A stretch of DNA of 64,000 nucleotides. Source: Bog-113 sp965226755. Lineage in GTDB: Bacteria; Acidobacteriota; Terriglobia; Bryobacterales; Bryobacteraceae. A program made the position numbers and the translations under genes. Shown here piece by piece: positions 36,137 through 44,451 of this stretch (positions are counted from its first letter, which is position 1; each line of letters opens with the position of its first letter). The stretch lies in contig CBDDDT010000006.1 in the NCBI GenBank assembly GCA_965226755.1, forward strand, positions 124,001 to 188,000, in the 5' to 3' direction. Under the pieces are notes generated by a model, which was not told the origin of the DNA, did no database searches, and worked only from the letters and a program-made list of their open reading frames with translations.

Positions 36137-38262
36137 TAGCGCTGAATCGTCTCCGGCTCCACGGCGTTCCGGTTGTCCGCTTCCCCGGTCGCCGCTTTCT
36201 CAAGAACCGAATTGAGTATTTTAGAATATCGCCCCAGGGTTCCTGAAGCGAACAGGTCATTGTGAGCGGAGCGGATAAGTTCCGTGTGGCCTTCCATCGG
36301 GATGCGGCCGTTCACCGGCATGGTCTGCGCGGCGCCTCCCGTGGCGATCACGGGCAACGCTACATCATAGCCGCGCACCCGGGAGCGGATCTCGTCGAAC
36401 ACGCGATCCGGAATCCAGGGACCCACCACGGCGGCCATGCCCATCTCCTTGGCGATGAGCCCGAAGATCTCCAGATCCGGTTTCGCGCCCATCGTGTTGA
36501 TGCCCTTCTTCAGCCGCTGCACCTCTCCGCACACGTTGGTCACGGTGCCGTTCTTCTCATAGGCCGAAGCGGCCGGGAAGACGACGTCGGCGCGCTGCGC
36601 GGTTTCCGTCAGAAACATCTCCTGCACCACGACAAACGCGCCGGCTGAAGCGAGCGATCGCCGGGAGAGCGGGTTCGCCCCGGTCACCCACAGGACGTCC
36701 AGATCGGCCGCATCCAGCATCTGATCGAGCGACATTCCGGGGTCGGCCGCCGGATGATAACCGGGCAACAGACCGGGCGTAAGCCCCATATCGAGCGCTC
36801 CGCGGGAGTTGGAATAGTCCAGCAGCGCGACATACTTCACCGGGTTGCCCAGCGACTTGCCGAATTCCACCAGGCGCCGCACAGCGTCGCCCTGAATGGA
36901 ATCGTCAAACAGGATCACCAGATCCCCTTCGGCCGCGAGACTTTCTTTCAAACCGTCGAGCGCCGGCCACAACTGCTCGCCCGAGGCGCGAACCGACTTG
37001 GTCGTGTACTTGTCTTCCCGCACCGGCTCCGGCGTCACGGCGTACACATGCGCGTTATGGTGACGGAAATTCGCGCGCGCCTGGAAAGCGAGCAGCGGCT
37101 GTTCCAGCGATAAATTCGCTCCGATCACCAGCACCGCGCGGGCGTTATAGAGATCCGCCGTGGTCGCCAGCGACGCTCGCTCCACGCCGCTGAGAGCGTC
37201 CAGCAAAGTCACCAGATCGCCCGACCGGTGATGGTCGATGTTGCTGGTCCCCAATCCCTCGCGCGCAAACTTTTGGAGGTAGTAATTTTCCTCGTTGGTG
37301 GTGCGGGAAGATCCGATCACGCCGAAACTGCCGCCGCGCTTCTTCACTTCCTGAAACCGGATCGCCACCGCCTCGAGCGCCTTCGACCAGGACACCGGCT
37401 CGAGGGTTCCGCCAATGCGCATCATCGGGGAAAGGATGCGATCCGGATGGTTGTAAAAATCAAAACCGTAGCGGCCCTTGATGCAAAGGAACTCGCCGTT
37501 GATGCCGGACCGGTCGCGATTGTTGCCCCGCAGAATCTGATCGTTGCGCGTCCCCAGCGTGGTCTTGCAGCCGTTCGAGCAGTGCGTGCAGATGGTTCCG
37601 ACATGCTCCATCTCCCACGGACGCGCCTGGTAGCGATAGATTCCGCTGGTGAGCGCGCCCACCGGGCAGATGTCGATGCACATGCCGCACTCATCGCAAT
37701 TGAGATGGTCGCCCTCGTTGGGAGCGATTTCGGAGACCGAGCCGCGATTGACGATGCCGAGCGCGCCCACGCCCATCCCTTCATTGCAGACGCGCACGCA
37801 GCGGAAGCAAAGAATGCAACGCGGGCCGTCATAAAACACCACGGGCGACCATTGCTTCTCATCCACATGCCACTTGTTCTCGACGAACCGGCTCTCGCCG
37901 GCGCCGTACCGGAACACCATATCCTGCAGTTCGCACTCGCCGCCCTTGTCGCACACCGGACAATCGAGCGGGTGGTTAGTGAGCAGGAACTCGAGAGTCA
38001 TCTTGCGGGCGCGGCGGACCTGCTCGGTATCGGTGCGCACGACCATGCCCTCGGCCACCGGCGTCGTGCACGCGGTCGGCATCTTGGGCGCCTTCTCCAC
38101 TTCGACCAGGCACATGCGGCACGCGGCCTGCAAGGAATAGCCGTCGTAGTAACAGAACGCCGGGATCTCGATGCCCGCCTGTTTGGCGGCATTAATCAGG
38201 AGCGTTCCGGGCGCGGCTTCGATCTGCCGCCCGTCGATGGTTAACTTGACTGGATCTGCCAT
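36136..38262 (-). CDS. nuoG: NADH-quinone oxidoreductase subunit G
   Basis: NuoG is the largest peripheral-arm subunit and carries several iron-sulfur clusters. In this 708-residue protein the N-terminal [2Fe-2S] site uses Cys in CYYDG, AACRMC and CTTP. The His-Cys-ligated [4Fe-4S] site follows in HPLDCPVCDKGGEC. Two further Cys groups lie in CILCFRCVRVC and CDECGMCIDICPVGAL, then CTHCSNGC, the N7-type cluster found in only some bacteria. The C-terminal half is a molybdopterin oxidoreductase-like domain without metal role. The start ATG has a weak purine-rich upstream region. Confidence 0.95.
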   Translation of the reverse strand: MADPVKLTIDGRQIEAAPGTLLINAAKQAGIEIPAFCYYDGYSLQAACRMCLVEVEKAPKMPTACTTPVAEGMVVRTDTEQVRRARKMTLEFLLTNHPLDCPVCDKGGECELQDMVFRYGAGESRFVENKWHVDEKQWSPVVFYDGPRCILCFRCVRVCNEGMGVGALGIVNRGSVSEIAPNEGDHLNCDECGMCIDICPVGALTSGIYRYQARPWEMEHVGTICTHCSNGCKTTLGTRNDQILRGNNRDRSGINGEFLCIKGRYGFDFYNHPDRILSPMMRIGGTLEPVSWSKALEAVAIRFQEVKKRGGSFGVIGSSRTTNEENYYLQKFAREGLGTSNIDHHRSGDLVTLLDALSGVERASLATTADLYNARAVLVIGANLSLEQPLLAFQARANFRHHNAHVYAVTPEPVREDKYTTKSVRASGEQLWPALDGLKESLAAEGDLVILFDDSIQGDAVRRLVEFGKSLGNPVKYVALLDYSNSRGALDMGLTPGLLPGYHPAADPGMSLDQMLDAADLDVLWVTGANPLSRRSLASAGAFVVVQEMFLTETAQRADVVFPAASAYEKNGTVTNVCGEVQRLKKGINTMGAKPDLEIFGLIAKEMGMAAVVGPWIPDRVFDEIRSRVRGYDVALPVIATGGAAQTMPVNGRIPMEGHTELIRSAHNDLFASGTLGRYSKILNSVLEKAATGEADNRNAVEPETIQR

Positions 38263-38292
38263 TTCTCTTTTTCGTGATCTTCGTGTGCGCGC

Positions 38293-39609
38293 TTAAGCGG
38301 TCGTCAACTGCAGCAGAGGATCGGGCTGCGCGGCCGGCGTCTTGCGATCGATGTAGGCCATGAACTCATCCCGGAACTTATTCACGAACGCGATGGTCGG
38401 CATGGCCGCGGCGTCGCCCAGAGGACAGAACGTGCGGCCCAGCATATTCTTGGCGAGTTCATCGATCAGATCGACGTCGGTTACGACGCCCTCGCCGGCA
38501 TGCACGCGCGTCAGAATCTTACGCAGCCACGTGGTGCCTTCGCGGCAGGGGATGCACCACCCGCAGCTCTCGTGCGCGTAGAAGCGCATGATGCGCAGCG
38601 CCACCGCGACGATGTCCGTCGTTTCATCCATCACCACGACGCCGCCCGAACCCAGCATGCTCTTGGCGGCGGCGACGGAATCAAAATCCATGTTGATGTT
38701 GCACTCTTCCGGCTTGAGCACGGGACACGACGACCCGCCCGGAATCACGGCCTTGAGCTTTTTCCCGCCGCGGATTCCGCCGCCCACTTCCTCGATCATG
38801 CGCATCAGCGGGAAGCCCATGGGAAGCTCATACACGCCGGGCCGGTTCACGTGCCCGGAAAGACAGAACATGCGCGTTCCGCCATTCTTGGGCGACCCCA
38901 GTTTGGCCCACTCTTCCCCGCCCATGCGGAAGATGGACGGCACGGCGCAGTAGGTCTCCACATTATTCAGGATGGTGGGACTTTGGTAAGCGCCGGCCAC
39001 GGCCGGAAAGGGCGGCCGGATCCGCGGGACGCCGCGCTTGCCTTCGAACGATTCGAGCAGCGCCGATTCTTCCCCGCACTCATAAGCGCCCGCGCCGGTA
39101 TGCGTGGAGAGGTGAAACTTCCAACCCGACCCGAGCACGTCATCGCCCAGGTATCCGCGCTCATACGCTTCCGCGATCGCCTTATCCAGGATGTTGATGA
39201 GATAGCGATACTCGCCGCGCACATAGATATAACCCTGATTCGAGGTCGCCGCGAGCGCCGCGATCAGAATTCCTTCGATCAACTGATGCGGGTCGTACTC
39301 AATCAACAGCCGGTCCTTGCAGGTGCCGGGCTCGCTTTCATCGGCGTTGACGATGATGTACTTCGGCTTGGGAGAATTCCGCGCCAGAAAGCTCCACTTG
39401 AGGCCGGTGGGGAAACCGGCGCCGCCGCGGCCGCGCAGTCCCGACGCCTTCACTTCGTTGACGATTTCGTCCGGCGTCATCTTGCGCGCGCGCTCAAATC
39501 CCTGGTAGCCTTCGTTGGCCAGGTAGACGTCGATGGATTGCGAATTTTCCAGCCCGAAGCGCTTGGACAGCACCCGGACTTCGAGCGGATGAGGTTCGTT
39601 ATACGGCAT
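38293..39609 (-). CDS. nuoF: NADH-quinone oxidoreductase subunit F
   Basis: NuoF binds NADH and FMN and holds the N3 cluster. The 438-residue protein has the FMN/NADH motif GLRGRGGAGFPTGLKW near residue 60 and the GAGAYECGEESALLESFEG region. The N3 cluster Cys lie in CGWCIPCREG plus a later Cys in TFCPLGDAA. It lies 7 bases after nuoE and 30 bases before nuoG. Confidence 0.96.
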   Translation of the reverse strand: MPYNEPHPLEVRVLSKRFGLENSQSIDVYLANEGYQGFERARKMTPDEIVNEVKASGLRGRGGAGFPTGLKWSFLARNSPKPKYIIVNADESEPGTCKDRLLIEYDPHQLIEGILIAALAATSNQGYIYVRGEYRYLINILDKAIAEAYERGYLGDDVLGSGWKFHLSTHTGAGAYECGEESALLESFEGKRGVPRIRPPFPAVAGAYQSPTILNNVETYCAVPSIFRMGGEEWAKLGSPKNGGTRMFCLSGHVNRPGVYELPMGFPLMRMIEEVGGGIRGGKKLKAVIPGGSSCPVLKPEECNINMDFDSVAAAKSMLGSGGVVVMDETTDIVAVALRIMRFYAHESCGWCIPCREGTTWLRKILTRVHAGEGVVTDVDLIDELAKNMLGRTFCPLGDAAAMPTIAFVNKFRDEFMAYIDRKTPAAQPDPLLQLTTA

Positions 39610-39616
39610 GGATTCC

Positions 39617-40099
39617 CTAGAGCCCGCTTTCCAGTTGCGAGAGAACGTCGTTCAGTTTTTGCGGCGTGACCTGGTGGAAGAAATCATAGTTCACCTGCAT
39701 GGCGGGCGCCCATGAACAGGCCCCGATACATTCCACCTCCTCCAGGGAAATTTTACCGTCGGCGGTGGTTTCTTTGTGCCCGATGCCCAGCCGCTTCGAC
39801 GCCAAATTCCACAATTCTTCGCCGCCGTTCAGCATGCAGCTGATATTGGTGCAGATCTGGACGTGAGCCTTGCCCATGGGCTTGCGGTGAAGCATGGAAT
39901 AGTAAGTCACCACTTCATCGATCGCGAGCGGCGTCTGTCCCGTGCGGCGCGCCACTTCTTCGACCAGCGCGCGCGTGATGGACCCGATTTCATCCTGGCC
40001 GAACAGCAGCATCGGGATGACGGCCGAACGCTTTCGCTCCGGCGGATACTTATCCAGCAGGCTTTGAAACTTGGCTTCGAGCGCGGGGGAAAGTGTCAT
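39617..40099 (-). CDS. nuoE: NADH-quinone oxidoreductase subunit E
   Basis: NuoE is the thioredoxin-fold [2Fe-2S] (N1a) subunit of the NADH dehydrogenase module. The 160-residue protein has the four cluster Cys as CTNISC and, further on, VECIGACSWAP. The N-terminal helical bundle (PPERKRSAVIPMLL) is normal. Gap to nuoD is 15 bases. Confidence 0.95.
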   Translation of the reverse strand: MTLSPALEAKFQSLLDKYPPERKRSAVIPMLLFGQDEIGSITRALVEEVARRTGQTPLAIDEVVTYYSMLHRKPMGKAHVQICTNISCMLNGGEELWNLASKRLGIGHKETTADGKISLEEVECIGACSWAPAMQVNYDFFHQVTPQKLNDVLSQLESGL

Positions 40100-40114
40100 A
40101 AAGAGGCTTGCTCG

Positions 40115-41350
40115 TTAGCGGTCCGTATCTCCCAGAACAAAGTCCATGCTGCCGATCGACGCGATGACATCGGAAAGCAAAGTGCCCTCGACCATGCGCG
40201 CCGTCGCTTGCAGATTCCCGAAGCTGGGGCCATGCACGAAGACGCGATAGGGTTGCGTGGACCCGTCGCTGACGACGTAATAACCCAACTCGCCGCGGGG
40301 CGATTCCACGATCTGATAGACCTCGCCTTCCGGAACACGGAAGCCTTCCGTCACGATTTTGAAGTGATAGATCAGGGCCTCCATCTCGGTCTTCATCTTG
40401 TCGCGATCCGGCAGCACCACATGCGGAGCGTCGGCTTTCCACGCGCCGGACGGCATGCCTTCGAGCGCCTGCTTCACGATACGCGTGCTCTGCCGCATCT
40501 CTTCCACCCGCACCAGATAGCGCGCGTACACATCGCTCTCCGTGCGGGTAGGAACTTCAAAATCGAAAAGATGATACGACGAATGCGGATTTTCCTTGCG
40601 CGCGTCGTACTTCAATCCGCCCGCGCGCAGCATGGGCCCGGTTACGCCCAGTTCCAGCATGTCGGCGACGGAAATCACTCCCACGCCCTTGGTGCGGCCG
40701 ATCCAAATCCCGTTATTGGTCAGAAGGTCTTCATACTCGTCCACCTTGCTGGGGAAGCCGTCGATGAATTTCTTCACCCGCGCCTGCCAGCCGCGCGGCG
40801 GTTCGAGCGCGAGCCCGCCAATCCGGATGTAGCTGGTCATCATGCGCTGACCGGAGAACATCTCGAAAATTCTGAGGATGTCTTCCCGCTCGCGCATGCA
40901 GTAGAGGAACATGCTCATGGCCCCCACATCGAGGGCGTGCGTGCCCAGCCAGACCAGATGGCTGTTGAGCCGCGTCAGCTCCACCAGCATGACCCGAATC
41001 CACTGCGCCATCGGCGGGATCTCGACGCCAAGCAGATTCTCCACCGCCAGCGCATAGCAGAAGTTGTTCGACAGATTCGCCAGGTAATCGATGCGATCCG
41101 TCAGGGTCACGGCCTGCTGGTAGGTTTTGGATTCGAATTCCTTCTCGATCCCGGTATGAAGATAGCCGATGTCCGGCTCCGCCCGCACGACCGTCTCGCC
41201 GTCGAGTTCAAGAATCAGCCGCAGAACACCGTGCGTCGACGGGTGCTGCGGCCCCAGGTTCAGCAGCATGCGGCGCGGGCGAACGCGCCCGGACGCGGTC
41301 GCCGCCGTCGTCGCCTCTTGTTCTTGCAAATCCGCTGTGACCAGATCCAT
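40115..41350 (-). CDS. nuoD: NADH-quinone oxidoreductase subunit D
   Basis: NuoD forms the quinone site with NuoB and descends from hydrogenase large subunits. The 411-residue protein has NLGPQHPSTHGVLRL (the quinone His) near residue 31 and the conserved Tyr in the RIDYLANL block. The C-terminus ends VLGDTDR, as in the family. A ribosome-binding AAAGGA lies 5-6 bases before the ATG. It has a roughly 28-residue leader before the conserved core. Its structural partner NuoB is not encoded in this operon. Confidence 0.96.
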   Translation of the reverse strand: MDLVTADLQEQEATTAATASGRVRPRRMLLNLGPQHPSTHGVLRLILELDGETVVRAEPDIGYLHTGIEKEFESKTYQQAVTLTDRIDYLANLSNNFCYALAVENLLGVEIPPMAQWIRVMLVELTRLNSHLVWLGTHALDVGAMSMFLYCMREREDILRIFEMFSGQRMMTSYIRIGGLALEPPRGWQARVKKFIDGFPSKVDEYEDLLTNNGIWIGRTKGVGVISVADMLELGVTGPMLRAGGLKYDARKENPHSSYHLFDFEVPTRTESDVYARYLVRVEEMRQSTRIVKQALEGMPSGAWKADAPHVVLPDRDKMKTEMEALIYHFKIVTEGFRVPEGEVYQIVESPRGELGYYVVSDGSTQPYRVFVHGPSFGNLQATARMVEGTLLSDVIASIGSMDFVLGDTDR

Positions 41351-41359
41351 ATGAGTCCT

Positions 41360-41833
41360 TTAAACGCGCGGACCGGTCTTGGGATAATCCTTCCGCAAAG
41401 GATGCCCTTCCCAGTCTTCCGGCAGCATGATCCGGCGCAGATCGGGATGGTTGCGGAACTTCACGCCGAACAGATCGAATACTTCGCGCTCATACCAGTT
41501 GGCGGAAAGATAAACCGGCGTGACGGAATCGATCTCCGGATCTTTCCCGCTCACGCGGGCCTTCAACTCCATGCGCGCATTCCGCGCGACGGAGTGAAAC
41601 AGATAAATGATTTCAAAGCGCGGCTCCAACGGATAACGGTCCACCGCGGTCACCGCCGAGAGGCGTTCGAACTTCCGTTCGAGCTTCAAATAGCGGCAGG
41701 CGGCGACGATCTGCGAGGGCGCCACTTCCACCACTAACTGCCCGAACGCGAACTTACCGCCCGCGACCGCTCCGGGCAGCGCGGCATTCAGGCCGGCGGC
41801 GTCTTCGTATGCGTTCAGTTCTTCGGGAAGCAT
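41360..41833 (-). CDS. nuoC: NADH-quinone oxidoreductase subunit C
   Basis: NuoC is a peripheral structural subunit of complex I. The 157-residue protein carries the family core SANWYEREVFDLFGVKFRNHPDLRRIMLPEDWEGHPLRKDY in pieces near the C-terminus. I placed the start at ATG 41833 (MLPEELNAY), since an upstream frame would run into nuoA. Only 14 bases separate it from nuoA, where nuoB normally lies. NuoC is not fused to NuoD here. Confidence 0.95.
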   Translation of the reverse strand: MLPEELNAYEDAAGLNAALPGAVAGGKFAFGQLVVEVAPSQIVAACRYLKLERKFERLSAVTAVDRYPLEPRFEIIYLFHSVARNARMELKARVSGKDPEIDSVTPVYLSANWYEREVFDLFGVKFRNHPDLRRIMLPEDWEGHPLRKDYPKTGPRV

Positions 41834-41847
41834 TGTTGACAAGTCTC

Positions 41848-42243
41848 TCAAATCCGCTTTTCGTCTTTGCCCAGCGCGGCCCAGTCCAGCACGCCTTTCT
41901 TCCAGATGTAAAAGAAGCCGCAAAGGACCAAAACGATGAACAGCAGCATCTCGAAAAACCCGAACAGCTTCAGTTCTTTGAAGACCACGGCCCAGGGGTA
42001 GAGGAAGATGGCTTCCATATCGAAAAGGATGAACAGCATCGCAACCAGGTAGAACTTCACGCTGAAACGCTGGCGCGCATCGCCGGTCGGGATCATCCCC
42101 GATTCATAAGGCGTGTCTTTCACCCGGTTCTTGACCCGGTGGCCCAGCAGAAACGAGATAGCGATAAAGGTGCATGCGATGCCGATCGCGAGGATGATCT
42201 GGACCAGCACCGGGAAGTAGATTTCAGCTTGCGAGTCAGGCAT
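41848..42243 (-). CDS. nuoA: NADH-quinone oxidoreductase subunit A
   Basis: NuoA is a three-helix subunit at the quinone end of the membrane arm. The 131-residue protein has the conserved loop YESGMIPTGDARQRFSVKFY, including the acidic residue near the quinone channel, and FDMEAIFLYPWA in helix 2. It is the first gene of the operon, transcribed from a promoter 31 bases upstream. Confidence 0.95.
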   Translation of the reverse strand: MPDSQAEIYFPVLVQIILAIGIACTFIAISFLLGHRVKNRVKDTPYESGMIPTGDARQRFSVKFYLVAMLFILFDMEAIFLYPWAVVFKELKLFGFFEMLLFIVLVLCGFFYIWKKGVLDWAALGKDEKRI

Positions 42244-42273
42244 GGGACGATAGGGAAGTCAGGCCCTTTAACG

Positions 42274-42303
42274 ACTATAGAGAGTGCGGAAATCGAGTGT
42301 CAA
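42274..42303 (-). promoter_or_regulatory. Sigma70-type promoter of the nuo operon
   Basis: On the minus strand a perfect TTGACA (42303-42298) is followed after 18 bases by TATAGT (42279-42274). Transcription would start near 42267, about 23 bases before the nuoA ATG. The -35 element overlaps the GTG start codon of thiS (42297-42299) on the other strand. Confidence 0.6.
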
Positions 42304-42518
42304 ACCACCTCCGCCCGATTCGGGCAAGCGTAAACGGAAAGATTACGGAACTGTCTTCGGGAGCAACGCTGCTCGCTCTGATCGAAACGCTTGAATTGAA
42401 GCCGGACCGCCTTGCCGTGGAGCTCGACCGCAAGATCGTCAAACCCGTTTTGTGGGCGACGACGGAGATCCGCGACGGGGCGGAGATTGAAATCGTGCAC
42501 TTTGTGGGCGGCGGTTAG
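42297..42518 (+). CDS. thiS: Sulfur carrier protein ThiS
   Basis: ThiS is the ubiquitin-like sulfur carrier used to build the thiazole of thiamine. The 73-residue protein has the beta-grasp pattern and ends in VGGG, giving the C-terminal Gly-Gly tail that is adenylated and thiocarboxylated. The GTG start is weakly supported (GGAA upstream). It stands alone: no thiG, thiF or TPP riboswitch is next to it, although thiL lies 7 kb downstream. A different carrier such as MoaD is less likely by length and tail. Confidence 0.85.
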   Translation: MSNHLRPIRASVNGKITELSSGATLLALIETLELKPDRLAVELDRKIVKPVLWATTEIRDGAEIEIVHFVGGG

Positions 42519-42539
42519 CGGAGCAACGGCACAGGGAAA

Positions 42540-42576
42540 GGCGGAGCGGACGCGCGCCGCCGCCGTCCGCTCCGCC
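42540..42576. terminator. Perfect 12-bp inverted repeat between convergent thiS and STAS gene
   Basis: GGCGGAGCGGAC and its exact reverse complement flank a 13-base GC-rich loop. It lies 21 bases after the thiS stop and 12 bases from the STAS-gene stop, so it may terminate both strands. No T run follows on either side. Confidence 0.5.
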
Positions 42577-42588
42577 CCAAGCTCGCGA

Positions 42589-42933
42589 TTACGAGAAACT
42601 GCGGATCGCGCTCGCTTCGTCGTCGTGCACTTCAAAAACGGTATACAACTTAGTAATCTGCAGCAGATCCTTCACGCGCTTTGTCAGGCTGAGCAGCTTC
42701 AACTGGCCGCCCTGATTGGAGAGCGATGTGAATCCCGAGACCAGTTCCCCAATCCCGGAGCTATCGATATAGGAAACATCGCCCAGGTTGAGCAGGATCT
42801 TCTTGTGGCCTTTCGCGACCAGGTCGCGGAGAGCGTCACGCAACGCGCTCGATCCTTCGCCCAGCGTGATCCGGCCGGAGACATCGACCACCGTGACATC
42901 GCCGACTTGACGGTTGTTTAGTTTAACGCTCAC
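42589..42933 (-). CDS. Anti-sigma factor antagonist, STAS domain (RsbV/SpoIIAA type)
   Basis: This 114-residue single STAS domain has the phosphorylation motif YIDSSGIGEL, where the Ser is phosphorylated by a partner kinase. Unphosphorylated protein would bind the kinase and free a target (sigma factor or other). It overlaps the upstream gene, an RsbW-like kinase, by 11 bases, which is the usual partner arrangement. No sigma factor gene is adjacent, so the output is unknown. Confidence 0.88.
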   Translation of the reverse strand: MSVKLNNRQVGDVTVVDVSGRITLGEGSSALRDALRDLVAKGHKKILLNLGDVSYIDSSGIGELVSGFTSLSNQGGQLKLLSLTKRVKDLLQITKLYTVFEVHDDEASAIRSFS

Positions 42934-43375
42934 TCTCTTCTTTCCTCCCTCGTTCTTTTATCAAAGTAACTTCTGTACCATGCGGGCTGATCTTACGCAC
43001 ATCAAACTCGTCCATGAAAGCACGAATCAGGAAGATTCCGCGGCCCGAGTGCCGCAGCAGATTTTCTTCCGCCAGCGGATCGGGCAGGTCGGTCAGGTCA
43101 AATCCTTCGCCTTCATCCCTGATCACCACCTTAATTCGATCCGACGAAGTCTCGATCAGCACATGAACGTGTTTGTGCGCGCTGTACCGGTTGCCATGCA
43201 CGACCGCGTTCACCAGGCATTCGCGGGCGGCCATGCTGATGGGGTGCTGGTCATCCTCGTCGAAACCCGCTTTGGCGGCCGCTTCCAGAATCAAAGCCTC
43301 GGCCTCATCCACGCACTCCAGCGTCGAGTCGAAAGAGCGCTCCAGTCTCACCGCGCCCTCCCGTTCAGTTCCCAT
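42923..43375 (-). CDS. Anti-sigma factor serine kinase, RsbW/SpoIIAB type
   Basis: This 150-residue GHKL ATPase has the N-box AARECLVNAVVHGN, the G1 box IRDEGEGFD and the G2 box GRGIFLIRAF. It should phosphorylate the STAS protein encoded by the overlapping downstream gene and sequester a sigma factor or similar target. The ATG is preceded by no strong ribosome-binding site. The FecR-domain gene lies 88 bases upstream on the same strand and could be cotranscribed. Confidence 0.87.
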   Translation of the reverse strand: MGTEREGAVRLERSFDSTLECVDEAEALILEAAAKAGFDEDDQHPISMAARECLVNAVVHGNRYSAHKHVHVLIETSSDRIKVVIRDEGEGFDLTDLPDPLAEENLLRHSGRGIFLIRAFMDEFDVRKISPHGTEVTLIKERGRKEESER

Positions 43376-43463
43376 AGGTGTGATGGCCGGACATCAAAGG
43401 CAAACGGTACCACAATCGGCAAGTTGGAACAAAGCGGCTTAAGGCTCCCGGCGAAGCGGCGCG

Positions 43464-44318
43464 TTAGTGCGCGGGAGGAGGCGGCGGCGGCGCGGGCGGG
43501 GCTTTGCAGGCGGGATTACTGGGAGGACATTGGTCATGTACGCCCCCGACCGTGCCGCCGCCGGTCGAAGCGGAACTCCCGCTCGAGTTCGCCGGGTTGT
43601 TCAGGACGGCCTGATAAAGGGCGTCCCAGCCGGCTCGCATGGCCCGCTGGACCAGCGCGCCGCGATCCACCATCTTGGCGGCGATCGGCTGATTCTTGAA
43701 AACGCGAATCCACTCGCCTTCACTCAGGACGCGACCGTCGCCGCCGCGGAGCAGATGCCGCACCTCGACCTGGCCTTCTTCCACCAGCACCAGCGTGGTG
43801 GCGTCTTCGTCTTCCACGTTCACATCGAACACCGTTCCCCGCACGGAGATGACGGCGGTAGGGGTGCGGACCTTGTTGGGATTCGGCAGCCCTCCCAGCT
43901 TCTCGATCTGCACTTTCACTTTCCCGATCAGGATGTCGAGCAGGTCGCGCCAATCCCCGCTGTTGTTGCGGAAGACGACGCGGGAATTCGGAAATACTTC
44001 GAAATGGCTGCCGTCGGCCACCTGAAACTCGGCGTATCCATCCGAGCCGGTGACCACGATCTGGAGCGGCTTCACCGTATCGCCCACATTCAGGAACCAG
44101 GGGACGTCATCGCGCAATACGGAGACCTGGCCGGTCATCACCAGCACGCGGGCCGCGCCGCCCAGCGAGGGATCGGGCGCCCGGTAGGTGCGGGACGGAG
44201 AAGGCGAAGCAGGGTTTTGCGGACTCGCCGTTTGTGCAAACGCACCGGCGATGACAGACAACAGCACCGCCCAGAGGCTGAAGCCTCGGCGGAGACTGTG
44301 TGATATTTTCGTGCTCAC
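43464..44318 (-). CDS. Exported FecR-domain protein with Pro-rich tail
   Basis: This 284-residue protein has a signal peptide (hydrophobic core FSLWAVLLSVIAGAFA, cleavage near AFAQ). A FecR-like beta domain follows at about residues 65-215 (AARVLVMTGQVSVLRDD, TAVISVRGTVFDV, VEEGQVEV), then a Ser/Gly linker and a tail with seven Pro. Unlike Fe-dicitrate FecR, no N-terminal cytoplasmic anti-sigma segment is present. I prefer GTG 44318 as start because it gives a normal signal peptide. The role is probably envelope sensing or scaffold; the neighbouring kinase/STAS pair may be related. Confidence 0.78.
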   Translation of the reverse strand: MSTKISHSLRRGFSLWAVLLSVIAGAFAQTASPQNPASPSPSRTYRAPDPSLGGAARVLVMTGQVSVLRDDVPWFLNVGDTVKPLQIVVTGSDGYAEFQVADGSHFEVFPNSRVVFRNNSGDWRDLLDILIGKVKVQIEKLGGLPNPNKVRTPTAVISVRGTVFDVNVEDEDATTLVLVEEGQVEVRHLLRGGDGRVLSEGEWIRVFKNQPIAAKMVDRGALVQRAMRAGWDALYQAVLNNPANSSGSSASTGGGTVGGVHDQCPPSNPACKAPPAPPPPPPAH

Positions 44319-44451
44319 GCGAACACCACAGTCTAGCACCAAACATGCTTAAGAAGGCCGCTGGCCAGAAAAGTTTGCGCATGCAACTCGAATTAACTCA
44401 ACGTTTTCCCGTCCAAAGCGTCACATCCTGGGGTAGAATTGGGACACGCTC

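Noticed and set aside
39776..41737. 653-codon antisense frame across nuoE-nuoD-nuoC
   Set aside because: It crosses three certain genes and their junctions and shows no domain.
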